A stretch of 64,000 bases of DNA from Aquarana catesbeiana (lineage: Eukaryota; Chordata; Amphibia; Anura; Ranidae): positions 52,340,065 to 52,404,064 of the forward strand of contig NC_133327.1 of the NCBI RefSeq assembly GCF_042186555.1, written 5' to 3'. The notes beneath the pieces are model-generated. The model was not told where the DNA came from. It made no database searches and saw nothing but the letters and a program-made list of their open reading frames with translations. Numbering within the stretch: position 1 is the stretch's first letter; each line of letters begins with the position of its first letter. Below, one piece after another: positions 36,725 to 48,119 of the stretch. A program made the translations under genes and the position numbers.

Positions 36725-37469
36725 ACACCTGGGATGCATATGTATATACACAATACTCTGTAAGTGCAGCTAACTCACTGACTATCCTGCCTAATCTAGG
36801 TAACTCAAATGAAATGACACTGTGTGTCTGTGTCTCTCTCTCTAAGCACGCTGGAACACACTACACAGGGCCGCCGTGCAGGCGGCCCTATATAGTGTGG
36901 GGTGTGTTCTAAACCCCCTGAGCCATAATTGGCCAAAGCCACCCTGGCTTTGGCCAATTACAGCTCTCTCTACTGACGGCGCTGTGATTGGCAAGCATGC
37001 GGGTCATAGTGCATGCTTGGCCAATCATCAGCCAGCAATGCACTGCGATGCCACAGTGAATTATGGGCCGTGACGCGCCACACGAATTTGGCGCGAATGG
37101 CCCATATCGTTCGCAATTCGGCGAACAATCGAACAGCCAATGTTCGAGTCGAATATGGGTTCGACTCGAACACGAAGCTCATCCCTAGTGGCCAGGTACA
37201 AGAAAAGTCTGACCTCTGTGAATGCCAACAAGGGTTTTTCCACCAAGTACTAAGTCATGTTTTGTGAAGGAGTCAAATACTTATTTCGCTCATTAAAATG
37301 CAAATCAATTTATAACTTTTTGAAATGAGTTTTTCTGTATTTATTTTTGTTATTCTGTCTCTCGCTGTTAAAATAAGCCTACCATTAAAAATATAGACTA
37401 ATCATTTATTTGTCAGTGGGCAAATACACAAAATCAGCAGGGGATGAAATACTTTTTTCCCTCACTGTA

Positions 37470-38343
37470 GCTGTTTGCCCAAAGTTAAGCTTTTCAGTCT
37501 TCTGGATGGTCCACCTGCCCGTATTCCGCCATAAATGAATCGCTGGGTCTGGACTAAGGGGCTCCCTGTTTACATTACAATAAGTAGTCTATGTTTAATA
37601 CTCCAGATCCAATCCACACATCCCATTAAAATATGTTTTATTGATTCTAACTCTTCAATACAGCCTAAACAGACCATAAATTTGTATCATCCGTAGACTG
37701 ACAAAGTAAACCATCCTCGTATAATATATGAAAAATGTGTGAGTGAGCCTCAACTGGGAACAGGAAAATTTATACCGAACGGGAGCAATAAAACCAGACA
37801 CTGCCAAGTAAGGTAACCTGAATACTGAAATCCTCATATAGCATTGCAGAGAATCTCTATCGACTAAAGAGCATGGAGACCTGCATCAGTTCCTGATTTA
37901 GGCCCATTTCATGCTTCTGTGACGGCGGAGGCGAGCATTAGTGACTGAAGTGTCAGCTGAAGCATCTTAGCATAGCAGGATGGGGGAATGCCAGCTATAG
38001 GAGTTTTTTGGACAGGCTTCTGCAGAGGCAAAAATGGCCTACAGAAATAGCAATGACAGGGGCAGTTTTATTTGCAAAGGTGAACTAACCCTTTAAGTGC
38101 AGAGATAATACTACTCTAATACTTACCTTATTCCTATCTCTGGCAGGCTTCCATAACATTGTGCAACTGGTCTGCCAAAGATTTCTCTCTAAGGTGGTTC
38201 GGCTGGCAGTCAGTCTCACCACAGACAGGTCCTGCATTTTACGTGAGGATGGTGAGGACTTGCCTACAACCCCAAGCATTGGAGAGTGCTGGAGACTGTC
38301 AGAGCATGGAATAAGGTAAGTGTGACAGCTCGTTCCACTACCC
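37470..38343. other. Interval with no recognised feature
   Basis: Non-coding sequence between the Tc1 right end and a hAT-type element; no repeat structure that I can name. Confidence 0.45.
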
Positions 38344-39123
38344 CAGGGGTCTCCAAACTTTCTAAACAAAGGGCCAGTATAATGTCCTTCAGGCTTTCGG
38401 GGGGCCAGATTGTGTCCAGAGGGAGTTGAAAATGCCCCAGTATCAGTGGAAGTAAACAATTACATAGCATCTGTGGTCAGTAGCAGGAGAAATAGTGCCC
38501 CATCATTGGTAATAATTGAAGAAACAGTGCTTGATTGTTGGTGTTAGTGAAAGGAATATTGCCCCATCATTGGTGTCAGTGGAATGAATAGTACCTCATT
38601 GTTGGTGTCCGTGATAAGAATAGAGTCTCTATTGTTGGTGTCAGTGGAAGGAATAGTGCCATATTGTTGGTGTCAGTGAGTGAAATGGTGCCCCATCGTG
38701 TCAGTGGATGGAATGTTGTCCCATTGTTGGTGTTAGTGGGATGTATGGTGCCCCATTATTAGTGTGAGGAATAGTGCCATATTGTGTGTGTCAGAGGGAG
38801 GAATGGTGCCTCACCATTAGTGTCAGTGGGAGGAATAGTGCCCCATTGTTGGTGTCAGTGTGAGGAATAAAGTTCCATTGTTGATTTCAGTAAAAGAATA
38901 GTGCCATATTGTTGGTGTCAGTGGGAGGAATGATGCCTCATCATTAGTGTCAGTGGGAGGAATAGTGCCCATTGTTGGTGTCTGTGGAAGGAATAGTCTC
39001 TATTGATGCCAGTGAAAGGAACAGTGCCATTTTTCTGGTGTCAGGGGGTGAAATGGAGTCCCATCGTTGGTGCCACTGGAAGAAATAGTGTCCAATTTTT
39101 GGTGTCAGTGGGAGGAATAGTGA
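38344..39123. mobile_element. hAT-type element with expanded ~30-bp minisatellite, right end lost
   Basis: Left end CAGGGGTCTCCAAACTTTCT and 'GGGCCAGTATAATGTCCTTC' match the element at 1838. About 24 units around GTGCCCCATTGTTGGTGTCA follow (38480-39123). No closing inverted repeat is found, so the right end is missing or decayed. Confidence 0.75.
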
Positions 39124-39806
39124 CATGACCCAGGAACGTACATGTCTTCCAGCATTGCCAAAAGCCTACTTAGCCCAGACCTGTTATTAGCTAAATCTGT
39201 AGATATCTAATTGAATGCCTTTATAGGAGGTTTGAAACACTGCAGTATGTCAGCAATAAACATCTACAAAGCTTATCAGCTGACATTTTCTGACATTCTG
39301 ACATTTTCTACCACCCATGTGACCTGCATATCTGATTATCTGAGGGATCTCATGTTTAGTATCTTTGGCATGGCAATTGAATACTGCACAATACTTAGTG
39401 AGTTACCAGATCATGACATGTGGTATACTCAAAATATGCATTTAGAAAACTGTATCTGACAAGGACAGCTGAAGACTGTAATAGCTCATCGGCCACTTAT
39501 CAGGCTTCCTTATTGGTCAGGTCATATCTGTCCATGCCCTCCTCAAGGTCAAGAAAAGAGGGACTGCATGACCAGTCTGGAGCTCTCCTTTATCATCAAT
39601 CAAGTTTCATAAGCCAATATTTATGGGAGCCACTGATCCATCTTGCTCATTGACTGGACTTTGCTGATCTCACAGAAACCAGAACTTTGTTAAGGATTTT
39701 CACTCGTAAACCCTTTTTGTTTTTCTGTTGCATAATTGTTACTTTTTCCTTCATAATACCCTTTTTCTGTAGCTATTTTGTTTGCACTGTTTTACCTGTT
39801 TACTAC
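39124..39806. other. Interval with no recognised feature
   Basis: AT-rich, non-coding; nothing nameable. Confidence 0.4.
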
Positions 39807-40450
39807 AGTGCCTACTGGGCACTTTCACCCCCTTCCTGCCCAGGCCAATTTTCAGCTTTTAGCGCTGTGGCATATTGAATGCCAATTGCACGATCATGCA
39901 ACACTGTACCCATATGTCATTTTTATCATTTTTTTTTTTTTCACACATATAGCGCTTTCTTTTGGCGGTATTTAATCACCACCAAAAGACAGAAAAGTTT
40001 GAAAAAACAAAACAAAACATTTTTTATAGTTTGTTATAAAATTTTGCCAACAGGTAAGGTTTCTCCTACACTGATATGCGCTGATGAAGCTGCACTGATG
40101 GGCTCTGATAGGTGGAACTGATGAGCACTGATAGCACTGGTGGGCACTGATGAGGCAGCAGTGATAGGCAGCACTTATGGGTACTGATGAGGAAGCACTG
40201 ATGAGGCAGAAGTGATGGGCACTGATGGGCAGCACTGTTGGGATTGCACTGGTAATCAGTGTAGATGTCCCTTTCACACAAGCCGGTTATGGGCTCTCTT
40301 CTCCCTTCCTCATGCTATCAGCGTGGGGAAAGAAAAGCCGATAACCAGCTTGTGTTTACATCTGTGATCAGCAGTCATTGGACACAGCTGATCACGTGGT
40401 TAAGGGCCAAGATGATTGGCCCTTTACCAAGATCACAAAGCATGCTGCTC
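39807..40450. mobile_element. Relic of piggyBac-type MITE with minisatellite
   Basis: Starts CCTACTGGGCACTTTCACCC and continues with 'CAATTTTCAGCTTTTAGCGC' and 'CTTTCTTTTGGCGGTATTTA', in the same order as the complement of the right end of the piggyBac at 24655. The terminal TTAACCACTTG has been lost. An irregular minisatellite of GCACTGATGGGCAGCACTGA type spans about 40080-40250. 'GATCACGTGGTTAAGGGCC' near 40390 may mark the far end. Confidence 0.6.
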
Positions 40451-41420
40451 AGGAGCCACGGGGGGGCACACAGGAAGCGCGATCATGGGAGGACATCACA
40501 TATTGGCCTCCCGGCAGAGTAAACCTGTGCTGTAGCCATCATTTTGCGGAGAAATCTGCATCCAATTCGCATAACTGTGAACCCAGTCTCAAAGTCATGA
40601 TTGTCATCGCTAATATTGTGTACATAGTTATGAGTGATTTGGTGGTAAAAATCGTGTTAACCAAACACAGTGACGATCACTCTCAGTCTTCTGGCACTTA
40701 GATTGTGGTCGTGCGAGCTAGAAAAACTTTGTGCAGGGTGAGACCGCGAGTGTTGGTGTCAGTTTGACCAGCCATTCATCACAAGTTGGTGAAGGTGGCC
40801 GGGGTCTGACATTGTGCCCATCACAGGGCAAAACCCCAAAAGGAGCACCCACAGCTTTTTTTCCAAGTCGCACAGAATCAAGTTGCATAGGTGTGAACGG
40901 GCCCCATAGACAATAATAGGATTCCTCTTGTCGTGCATTGTCTCGTGACAACTGATGTGCAACAGATCGCAAAAAAAATAAATGGGAATTTAATATATAA
41001 TACAAACACATCAGTGGTACATGCATAATACCTTTAAGAGATCCACTCTGTTCAGGAGAAGTACTGACAGAGGGGATCTCTCTCAAGCTCATTGAGGAAA
41101 ACAAACAATTTTACCAAATGATAAAAAAAGTTACAAGTGCACTTATATAGCTACAGTCAACTGCATGTGACGAAGCACAAAAAAAGCCTTGGTGACCTTT
41201 GTGTCAACTTGTCATTGAGACTTGGCACGGTGACTCAGCCGCTGTAGTCACGCAAAGGCTGGGAGCGGAGGGGGTATGCTGCTCTTATTGTATCTCTGCT
41301 TATCAGTAGATATTCGCAATACAAATAGGAAATTCTGTACAAGTTACAGAGAAACTCAAAAGGCGAGCCTAGAAGTCAGCCCAGGAACTGCTGCAACTGT
41401 GCTAAAGTCAGAGGAGCATA
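40451..41420. other. Interval with no recognised feature
   Basis: No coding region. The stretch 40840-40920 ('GGTGTGAACGGGCCCCATAG') looks like a piece of an interspersed repeat, but borders are not visible. Confidence 0.4.
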
Positions 41421-41514
41421 CACTCACCTGCCACTTTATTAGATACACCTGTTCAATTGCTTGGTAACACAAATTGCTAATCAGCCAATCACATGGCAGC
41501 AACTCAATGCATTT

Positions 41515-43205
41515 GGGAAAGCAAAAGGAGGAGAGGGAAGCGCCAAGCCAATTCTTTAAGCAGCTTAGTAATTTATTCAGTATATAAGTATATGTAGCAA
41601 TAACTCTCGGTGGAGCTGCTGGTTTAAGTGGGTCTGTTACCTTCACTCTGCTTCCCTCTGTTTCACCGGCACCGGGTCTAGGGTTCCGTTGAGTTTACCT
41701 CTGGACGATATAAGCACCAACACTGGAGTACGTTTTCAATGCTTTATTAAACACTTGACTTAGGAAATAGCAGGAAAGAGACGAAAGGGAAACTGTAGAA
41801 GAAACTCAAACATCATCTTGTAGGGTTCTTTTAACAAATGTTCGGGTAGAATTCAGATATTGTATGGAATGCGCTCCCCTCGTGGGACACACTCTTTGCT
41901 CGTCTGGATAGGCCTCTCTCGCTAGCCTAGCAGCCAGTACGCAGCACAAAACAAAGTCTCTGCCACAAACTTGCTTGGGAACAAAATCCGTACGATCCTC
42001 TGCCACAGGATGTATCAGATTTTTTGTAGTGAACGTCAGTCACAGTGCCTGAACCTTTAAGCCAACCCGGCAACACCATGCTGTATAGTTACTTTCGGAT
42101 ACGTCCTCCAACCGAGTCACCAGGCCCCTCTATAGACCAGCACGCTGCGTGATCCCTCCAAGACGGGATCTCCCCTGGGATCTCCTCAGTTGTCCAGCTT
42201 CGTCACACAGGACCGACAGCTCAGGACCATTCCTCGGCCGCGGTGGTAGGCCCCAGACAAGCCTCTGGACCCACCCCTGCGCTGTAGTATCATGGGCCTC
42301 CGGAATGGAGGACCACGAGGTAGCTCCTTAGCGCATACCTGTTGGCCAGGAGGGCCAGCAGGTGGCTGAAAAACGAACCCCAAAATATGGCGCCTGTCCC
42401 ATAAATACCCTCGCCCAGAATGCAACTCGGAGGACCACCTCCACCGAGTTGTCTCCGGGACAGAAGAGCATCCATACGCTTCAACACGTTGCCTTTCCAA
42501 CACTAACCAGTGGTAACAGCGACACCCACCGGTCAGCATGGAAACACACACAACGTCAGCGTTTTTTTTTTTTTTTTTTTTTAGATTGTTTAACAAAAAA
42601 TAAAAAACCCAATGGTGTTTAAATAGCGCCAAAAGAAAGCTCTATATGTGTGAAAAAAATTATAAAAATGTCATATGGCTCCTGTGTCACAGCCGACGTC
42701 TTCATGAGGCTTATCGAGGCTGCGGCTAACACACAGCGCTCGTGGATCCCTCAATACAGACTTCCCGGCGGGCCTCCTGTGCTCCTGTGAAACTGCATGT
42801 GGAAGCTCCCACCCGCTCTAGCACTCTGCAAGTGCTCCAACATTTTTCACGCAAATTTTTAGTGTTTTATACTTATACTGAATAAATTCCTAAGCTGTTT
42901 AAAGGATTGGCTTGGCGCTTCTCTCTCTCTCCTCCTTTTGCTTTCCTTTTGTTCACAGTGGTCGGGTTCCCCAACCTGCGCCTGAAGCAGCCTCGCTCCC
43001 TTTACAGCCTCCATTTAGAGACTTTTTTAGAGACAAATTTTTAGGGGCTCATCCCCCAGAACTTTCAATCCACTCACCATTCACAAGGTTGCACCTTCAT
43101 CTATCAGCATACAGATGCATGCCTTTTTCATTTAAATTTTAAACTTTAATCTTTTTCATCAGATGGTTTAGTGCTGAACATTATACCAATATTGTGTATG
43201 TGTTC
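41515..43205. mobile_element. Unclassified 1.7-kb insertion with inverted repeats
   Basis: Flanked by a 13-bp direct repeat ACTCAATGCATTT (41502-41514 and 43206-43218), consistent with retroposition. A ~75-bp inverted repeat has its left arm at the very left border (41515-41590, 'AAGCAAAAGGAGGAGAGGGA') and its right arm at 42865-42955, about 250 bp in from the right border. The middle (41591-42560) is GC-moderate, with AATAAA in reverse near 41745. At 42560-42680 a poly-T tract and a piece of the piggyBac-type MITE appear. No protein recognised. Penelope-like inverted organisation is one possibility, but there is no supporting coding sequence. Confidence 0.6.
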
Positions 43206-43689
43206 ACTCAATGCATTTAGGCATCTAGACGTGGTAAAGACAACTTGCTGAAGTTCAAACCGAGCATCAGAATGGGAAAGAAAAGGGATTTAAGTGACTT
43301 TGAACGTGGCATGGTTGTTGGTGCCAGACAGGCTGGTCTGAGTATTTCTGACTGCTGATCTAGTGGGATTTTAACGCACAATCATCTCTACAGTTTACAG
43401 AGAGTGGTCTGAAAAAGAGAAAATATCCAATGAGAGGCAGCTGTGTGGAGGAAAATGCCTTGTTGATGTCAGAGGAGAATGGGCAGACTGGTTTGAGATG
43501 ATAGAAAGGCAACACTAACTCAAATAACCACTCACTACAACCAAAGTGTACAAAATCCCACCTCTGAAAGCACAACACATGGAACCTTGAAGTAGATGGA
43601 CTACAGCAGTAGAAGACCACAACGGGTGGAATGCCTATCAACTAAGAACAGGATACCGAGGCTACAATTTGCATAGGCAATCCAAAATT

Positions 43690-46600
43690 AGTTACATAGT
43701 AGGTGAGGTTGAAAAAAAGACACAAGTCCATCAAGTCCAACCTATGTGTGTGATTATGTGTCAGTATTGCATTGTATATCCCTGTATGTTGTGGTCATTC
43801 AGGTGCTTATCTAATAGTTTCTTGAAGCTATCAATGCTCCCCGCTGAGACCACCGCCTGTGGAAGGGAATTCCACATCCTTGCCGCTCTTACAGTAAAGA
43901 ACCCTCTACGTAGTTTAAGATTAAACCTCTTTTCTTCTAATTTTAATGAGTGGCCACGAGTCTTGGTAAACTCTCTTCTGCGAAAAAGTTTTATCCCTAT
44001 TGAGGGGTCACCAGTCCGGTATTTGTAAATTGAAATCATATCCCCTCTCAAGCGTCTCTTCTCCAGAGAGGATAAGTTCAGTGCTCGCAACCTTTCCTCA
44101 TAACTAAGATCCTCCAGACCCTTTATTAGCTTTGTTGCCCTTCTTTGAACTCGCTCCATTTCCAGTACATCCTTCCTGAGGACTGGTGCCCAGAACTGGA
44201 CCGCATACTCTAGGTGCGGCCGGACCAGAGTCTTGTAGAGCGGGAGAATTATCGTTTTATCTCTGGAGTTGATCCCCCTTTTAATGCATGCCAATATTCT
44301 GTTTGCTTTGTTAGCAGCAGCTTGGCATTGCCTGCCATTGCTGAGCCTATCATCCACTAGGACCCCCAGGTCCTTTTCCATCCTAGATTCCCCCAGAGGT
44401 TCTCCCCCCAGCGTATAGAATGCATTCATATTTTTGCCACCCAAATGCATTATTTTACATTTTTCTACATTGAACCTCATTTGCCATGTAGTCGCCCACC
44501 CCATTAATTTGTTCAGGTCTTTTTGCAAGGTTTCCACGTCCTGCGGAGAAGTTATTGCCCTGCTTAGCTTAGTATCGTCTGCAAATACAGAGATTGAACT
44601 GTTTATCCCATCCTCCAGATCGTTTATGAACAAATTAAATAGGATTGGTCCCAGCACAGAACCCTGGGGCACCCCACTACCCACCCCTGACCATTCTGAG
44701 TACTCCCCATTTATCACCACCCTCTGAACTCGCCCTTGTAGCCAGTTTTCAATCCATGTACTCACCCTATGGTCCATGCCAACAGACCTTATTTTGTACA
44801 GTAAACGTTTATGGGGAACTGTGTCAAATGCTTTTGCAAAATCCAGATACACCACGTCTACAGGCCTTCCTTTATCTAGATGGCAACTCACCTCCTCATA
44901 GAAGGTTAATAGATTGGTTTGGCAAGAACGATTCTTCATGAATCCATGCTGATTACTGCTAATGATATCGTACGTATTACTAAAATCCTGTATATAGTCC
45001 CTTATCATCCCCTCCAAGAGTTTACATACTATCGATGTTAGGCTAACTGGTCTGTAATTCCCAGGGATGTATTTTGGGCCCTTTTTAAATATAGGTGCTA
45101 CATTGGCTTTTCTCCAATCAGCTGGTACCATTCCAGTCAGTAGACTATCTGTAAAAATTAGGAACAACGGTCTGGCAATCACTTGACTGAGTTCCCTAAG
45201 TACCCTCGGATGCAAGCCATCTGGTCCCGGTGATTTATTAATGTTAAGTTTCTCAAGTCTAATTTTAATTCCGTCCTCTGTTAACCATGTAGGTGCTTCC
45301 TGTGTTGTGTCATGAGGATAAACACTGCAGTTTTGGTTACTGAAGCCCCCCGATTCACTCGTGAAGACTGAGGAGAAGAATAAATTCAATACCTTCGCCA
45401 TCTCCCCATCCTTTGTAACCAGATGTCCTTCCTCATTCTTTATGGGGCCAATATGGTCTGTCCTCCCTTTTTTACTGTTTACATACTTAAAGAATTTCTT
45501 GGGATTTTTTTTGCTCTCCTCCGCTATGTGTCTTTCATGTTCTATCTTAGCTGTCCTAATTGCACGCTTACATTTCTTATTGCATTCTTTATAAAGTCTG
45601 AATGCTGAGGATGATCCCTCAACCTTGTATTTTTTGAAGGCCTTCTCCTTTGCTTTTATATGCATTTTTACATTGGAGTTAAGCCATCCAGGACTTTTGT
45701 TCGCTCTTTTAAATTTATTACCCAATGGGATACATTGGCTAATGCCCTTATTTAATATGCTCTTAAAGCAAACCCATCTCTCCTCCGTATTCTTTGTTTC
45801 TAATATTTTATCCCAGTTTATGCCTTTTAGCAAGGTTTGTAGTTTAGGGAAGTTGGCTCTTTTGAAATTCAGTGTCTTTGTATTCCCTTTATGTTTCCTG
45901 TTTGTGTGATTTATACTGAAACTAATTGACCTGTGATCACTGTTACCTAAATTGCCCCGCATTTCCACATCCGTGATCAGGTCTGTATTGTTGGTAATCA
46001 GTAGATCCAGTAATGTTTTATTTCTAGTTGGTGCATCTACCATCTGACCCATAAAATTGTCCTGCAAGACATTAAGGAACTGGCGAGCCTTAAATGAATG
46101 TGCGGTTCCCTCCGCCCAGTCTATGTCTGGATAATTAAAATCCCCCATTATGATAACACTTCCCATTCTTGCTGCTAATCCAATTTGTAATAGGAGATCC
46201 GTCTCCACTTCCTCCCTCAGGTTTGGGGGCCTATAGCATACTCCCAGTATTATTTTCCCCTTAGCTTTATCCCTTTGGAGCTCTACCCATAAGGATTCCA
46301 CCTCCTCTCTAGCTCCCTCAGTGATGTCATCTCTCACATTCACTTGTACATTATTCTTGATATATAGGCATACCCCTCCCCCTTTTTTACCCTCTCTATC
46401 CTTGCGGTATAGGGTATACCCTTGAATGTTTGCCAGCCAATCATGAGAGCTGTTGAACCAGGTCTCTGAAATTCCCACAAAATCCAAATCCTCCTCGTAC
46501 AACAGTATCTCTAGTTCACCCATCTTGTCCGCCATGCTCCTGGCATTGGTGAACATGCCACATAGTTTAGACCGGTCGCATATTGTCCTCGTATTGGGTG

Positions 46601-46790
46601 TTTCGAGATTGCAACTAGGACTTGCTACTATACTCACCTTGTGTTTTTGTGCTTTGGTTAACCTACCACTAATGCCCCCAATACTAGCCTCTGGAATATC
46701 TTCCGCGCTGGCTATCACTGTCTCTGGACCCTCCCCCCCATCGCCTAGTTTAAAAACCCCTCTAACTTTTTGGCCATCTTCCTTCCCAGC
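43690..46790 (-). mobile_element. CR1-clade LINE with complete ORF2
   Basis: Inserted in Tc1 D between 43689 and 46791, with only a 3-4 bp match at the junctions (ATT). The 3' end on the minus strand finishes '...CTCACCTACTATGTAACT', a compact CR1-like terminus without a poly-A tail. The 5' end falls just before ORF2, so ORF1 is missing. A second, decayed copy in the opposite orientation is at 60550-64000. Confidence 0.9.
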
Positions 46791-46799
46791 ATTGGACAA
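43761..46799 (-). CDS. CR1 ORF2: endonuclease-reverse transcriptase, uninterrupted
   Basis: A 1,012-codon open frame, the only uninterrupted large coding region in the window. Residues ~80-295 form an apurinic-type endonuclease with Glu112 (VGISETWF), Asp220/Asn222 (IIMGDFNYPDIDW) and Asp288-His289 (NSDHRSISF). Residues ~515-800 form the reverse transcriptase with 'NKSPGPDGLHPRVLREL', Asp653 (VVYLDFAKAFDTVPHKR) and F-A-D-D at 739-742. The C-terminal region ends 'HLNDHNIQGYTMQY'. The frame enters from the flanking Tc1 at 46799 with a TTG codon. The first ATG inside the element is residue 82 (46556), right before the endonuclease, so the natural start is unclear. Length fits CR1 ORF2. Nothing seen would inactivate the enzyme, but ORF1 is missing. 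Confidence 0.9.
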   Translation of the reverse strand: MSNAGKEDGQKVRGVFKLGDGGEGPETVIASAEDIPEASIGGISGRLTKAQKHKVSIVASPSCNLETPNTRTICDRSKLCGMFTNARSMADKMGELEILLYEEDLDFVGISETWFNSSHDWLANIQGYTLYRKDREGKKGGGVCLYIKNNVQVNVRDDITEGAREEVESLWVELQRDKAKGKIILGVCYRPPNLREEVETDLLLQIGLAARMGSVIIMGDFNYPDIDWAEGTAHSFKARQFLNVLQDNFMGQMVDAPTRNKTLLDLLITNNTDLITDVEMRGNLGNSDHRSISFSINHTNRKHKGNTKTLNFKRANFPKLQTLLKGINWDKILETKNTEERWVCFKSILNKGISQCIPLGNKFKRANKSPGWLNSNVKMHIKAKEKAFKKYKVEGSSSAFRLYKECNKKCKRAIRTAKIEHERHIAEESKKNPKKFFKYVNSKKGRTDHIGPIKNEEGHLVTKDGEMAKVLNLFFSSVFTSESGGFSNQNCSVYPHDTTQEAPTWLTEDGIKIRLEKLNINKSPGPDGLHPRVLRELSQVIARPLFLIFTDSLLTGMVPADWRKANVAPIFKKGPKYIPGNYRPVSLTSIVCKLLEGMIRDYIQDFSNTYDIISSNQHGFMKNRSCQTNLLTFYEEVSCHLDKGRPVDVVYLDFAKAFDTVPHKRLLYKIRSVGMDHRVSTWIENWLQGRVQRVVINGEYSEWSGVGSGVPQGSVLGPILFNLFINDLEDGINSSISVFADDTKLSRAITSPQDVETLQKDLNKLMGWATTWQMRFNVEKCKIMHLGGKNMNAFYTLGGEPLGESRMEKDLGVLVDDRLSNGRQCQAAANKANRILACIKRGINSRDKTIILPLYKTLVRPHLEYAVQFWAPVLRKDVLEMERVQRRATKLIKGLEDLSYEERLRALNLSSLEKRRLRGDMISIYKYRTGDPSIGIKLFRRREFTKTRGHSLKLEEKRFNLKLRRGFFTVRAARMWNSLPQAVVSAGSIDSFKKLLDKHLNDHNIQGYTMQY

Positions 46800-47416
46800 T
46801 ACAAGATTGGAAAAATGTTGCCTGGTCTGAGTCCCAATTTCAGCTGCGACATTCAGATGGTTGGGTCAGATTTTGGCGTAAACAGGAAAGCATGGATCCA
46901 TGGTTCAGGCTGGTGGTGGTGGTGTAATGGTGTGGGAGATATTTTCTTGCCACACTTTGGGCCCCTTAGTACCAACTGAGCATCGTTTAAATGCCACGGC
47001 CAACCAGAGTATTGTAGCTTACCATGTCCATCCCTTTATGACTACAGTGTACCCATCTTCTGATGGCTCCTTCCAGCAGGATAATGCACCATGTAACAAA
47101 GTTCAAATCATCTCACCACTGGTTTCTTGAACACGACAATGAGATCACTGTACTCCAATGGTCTCCACAGTCACCATATCTCAATCCAATAGAGCACCTT
47201 TTGGATGTGGTGGAATGGGAAATTCGCATCATGAATGTGCAGCCAACAAATCTGCAGCAACTGATGCTATCATGGAAACATTTCTCAGAAATTCTGGTCC
47301 ATATTGACAACACCTTGTTGAATCTATTCCACGAAGAATCAAGGCAGTTCTGAAGACGAATTGGGGTCCCACCCAGTACTAGCAAGGTGTACCTAATAAG
47401 GTGACCAGTGAGTGTA

Positions 47417-48119
47417 GTTATAAATGGGGTTGGGGGGGGGATCCTCAGCCGATCATTCACTACTTATCAATAGATTTCTTGCATTGAAAAAAGTACTTTC
47501 ACCAGCTGCTTGGTCACTCAAGATTTGGATTTCTACTTCAAATGGAAACCCAGGTCCCAGTAGCATTCATCGTATTTATAAATAATATAGCCAATGTTAC
47601 CTTTATCACTTTCCAGTCACGTGATCTCCCCAGCGGCCGGCATCAGGGGAGAGGAGAGAGCGCCGACAACAGATGGAATGCCTGGGCGGTGACATCACCC
47701 ATAGGCTTACTAGGGGACATCCCCTATCAGCTGTTCCTCCTTTCCCCTGGAGCTGCCTGTAGGCAGTTCCAGCTAGCTAGTCTGCCATTAGCTGACTCTA
47801 TGCCAGAATAGTGTCTGGTTACAGAAGGTAGTGTCATCAGGTGCTAGGTCCCTTTTAGTTAGCGCAATCCTGCAGTGATATAATGGGTGAGTCAGTGCCC
47901 AGACATAAAGCGGGTTTGGAGGAGCCCTAGTGCACCTGGGGCATGGGAACCAATCAGCCCACACCAGGACAGATGTAAACAGGACATGGAGGCCTTGTAC
48001 AGGTCTGGAGACCATGGAAGAATAGACCTGTAGATATGAGAGCAGGCTGTAGACTTTCTGTCTACAAAGAGCCCAGTCCTGTGAGTACTAATGACCCCAG
48101 GTGGAAGGAGAGACTGTAA
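47417..48119. other. Interval with repeat debris
   Basis: No coding region. 47615-47700 ('GTCACGTGATCTCCCCAGCG') resembles the GC-rich interior of TTAA-type MITEs. The remainder is unrecognised. Confidence 0.4.

Larger units (their letters stand above)
43272..47355 (+). pseudogene. Tc1 DD34E transposase D (split and broken)
   Basis: Start Met at 43272, 'MGKKRDLSDFERGMVVGARQ', the usual N-terminal helix-turn-helix opening. A 2-3 base loss gives a stop after 'AGLSISD'. The frame is unreadable across 43360-43689. After the CR1 insertion, coding resumes at 46791 and includes 'LVPTEHRLNATANQSIVAYH' and 'SDGSFQQDNAPCNK' (second Asp). The Glu region near 47160-47220 ('CAATCCAATAGAGCACCTTT', reading SQSPYLNPIEHLL-like) retains Glu but has Asp changed in the adjacent SPDLN. 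Multiple frameshifts. Confidence 0.85.
41421..47414 (+). mobile_element. Tc1-type transposon D, interrupted twice
   Basis: Ends CACTCACCTGCCACTTTATT and GGTGACCAGTGAGTG, each bordered by TA (41419-41420 and 47415-47416). The transposon has been split by an unclassified 1.7 kb insertion (41515-43205) and by a CR1 LINE (43690-46790). The remaining Tc1 sequence joins into about 1.2 kb. Confidence 0.9.

Noticed and set aside
42186..42632. 148-codon minus-strand frame in the unclassified insertion
   Set aside because: Composition is irregular and includes a poly-Lys run from a poly-T tract; no domain recognised.
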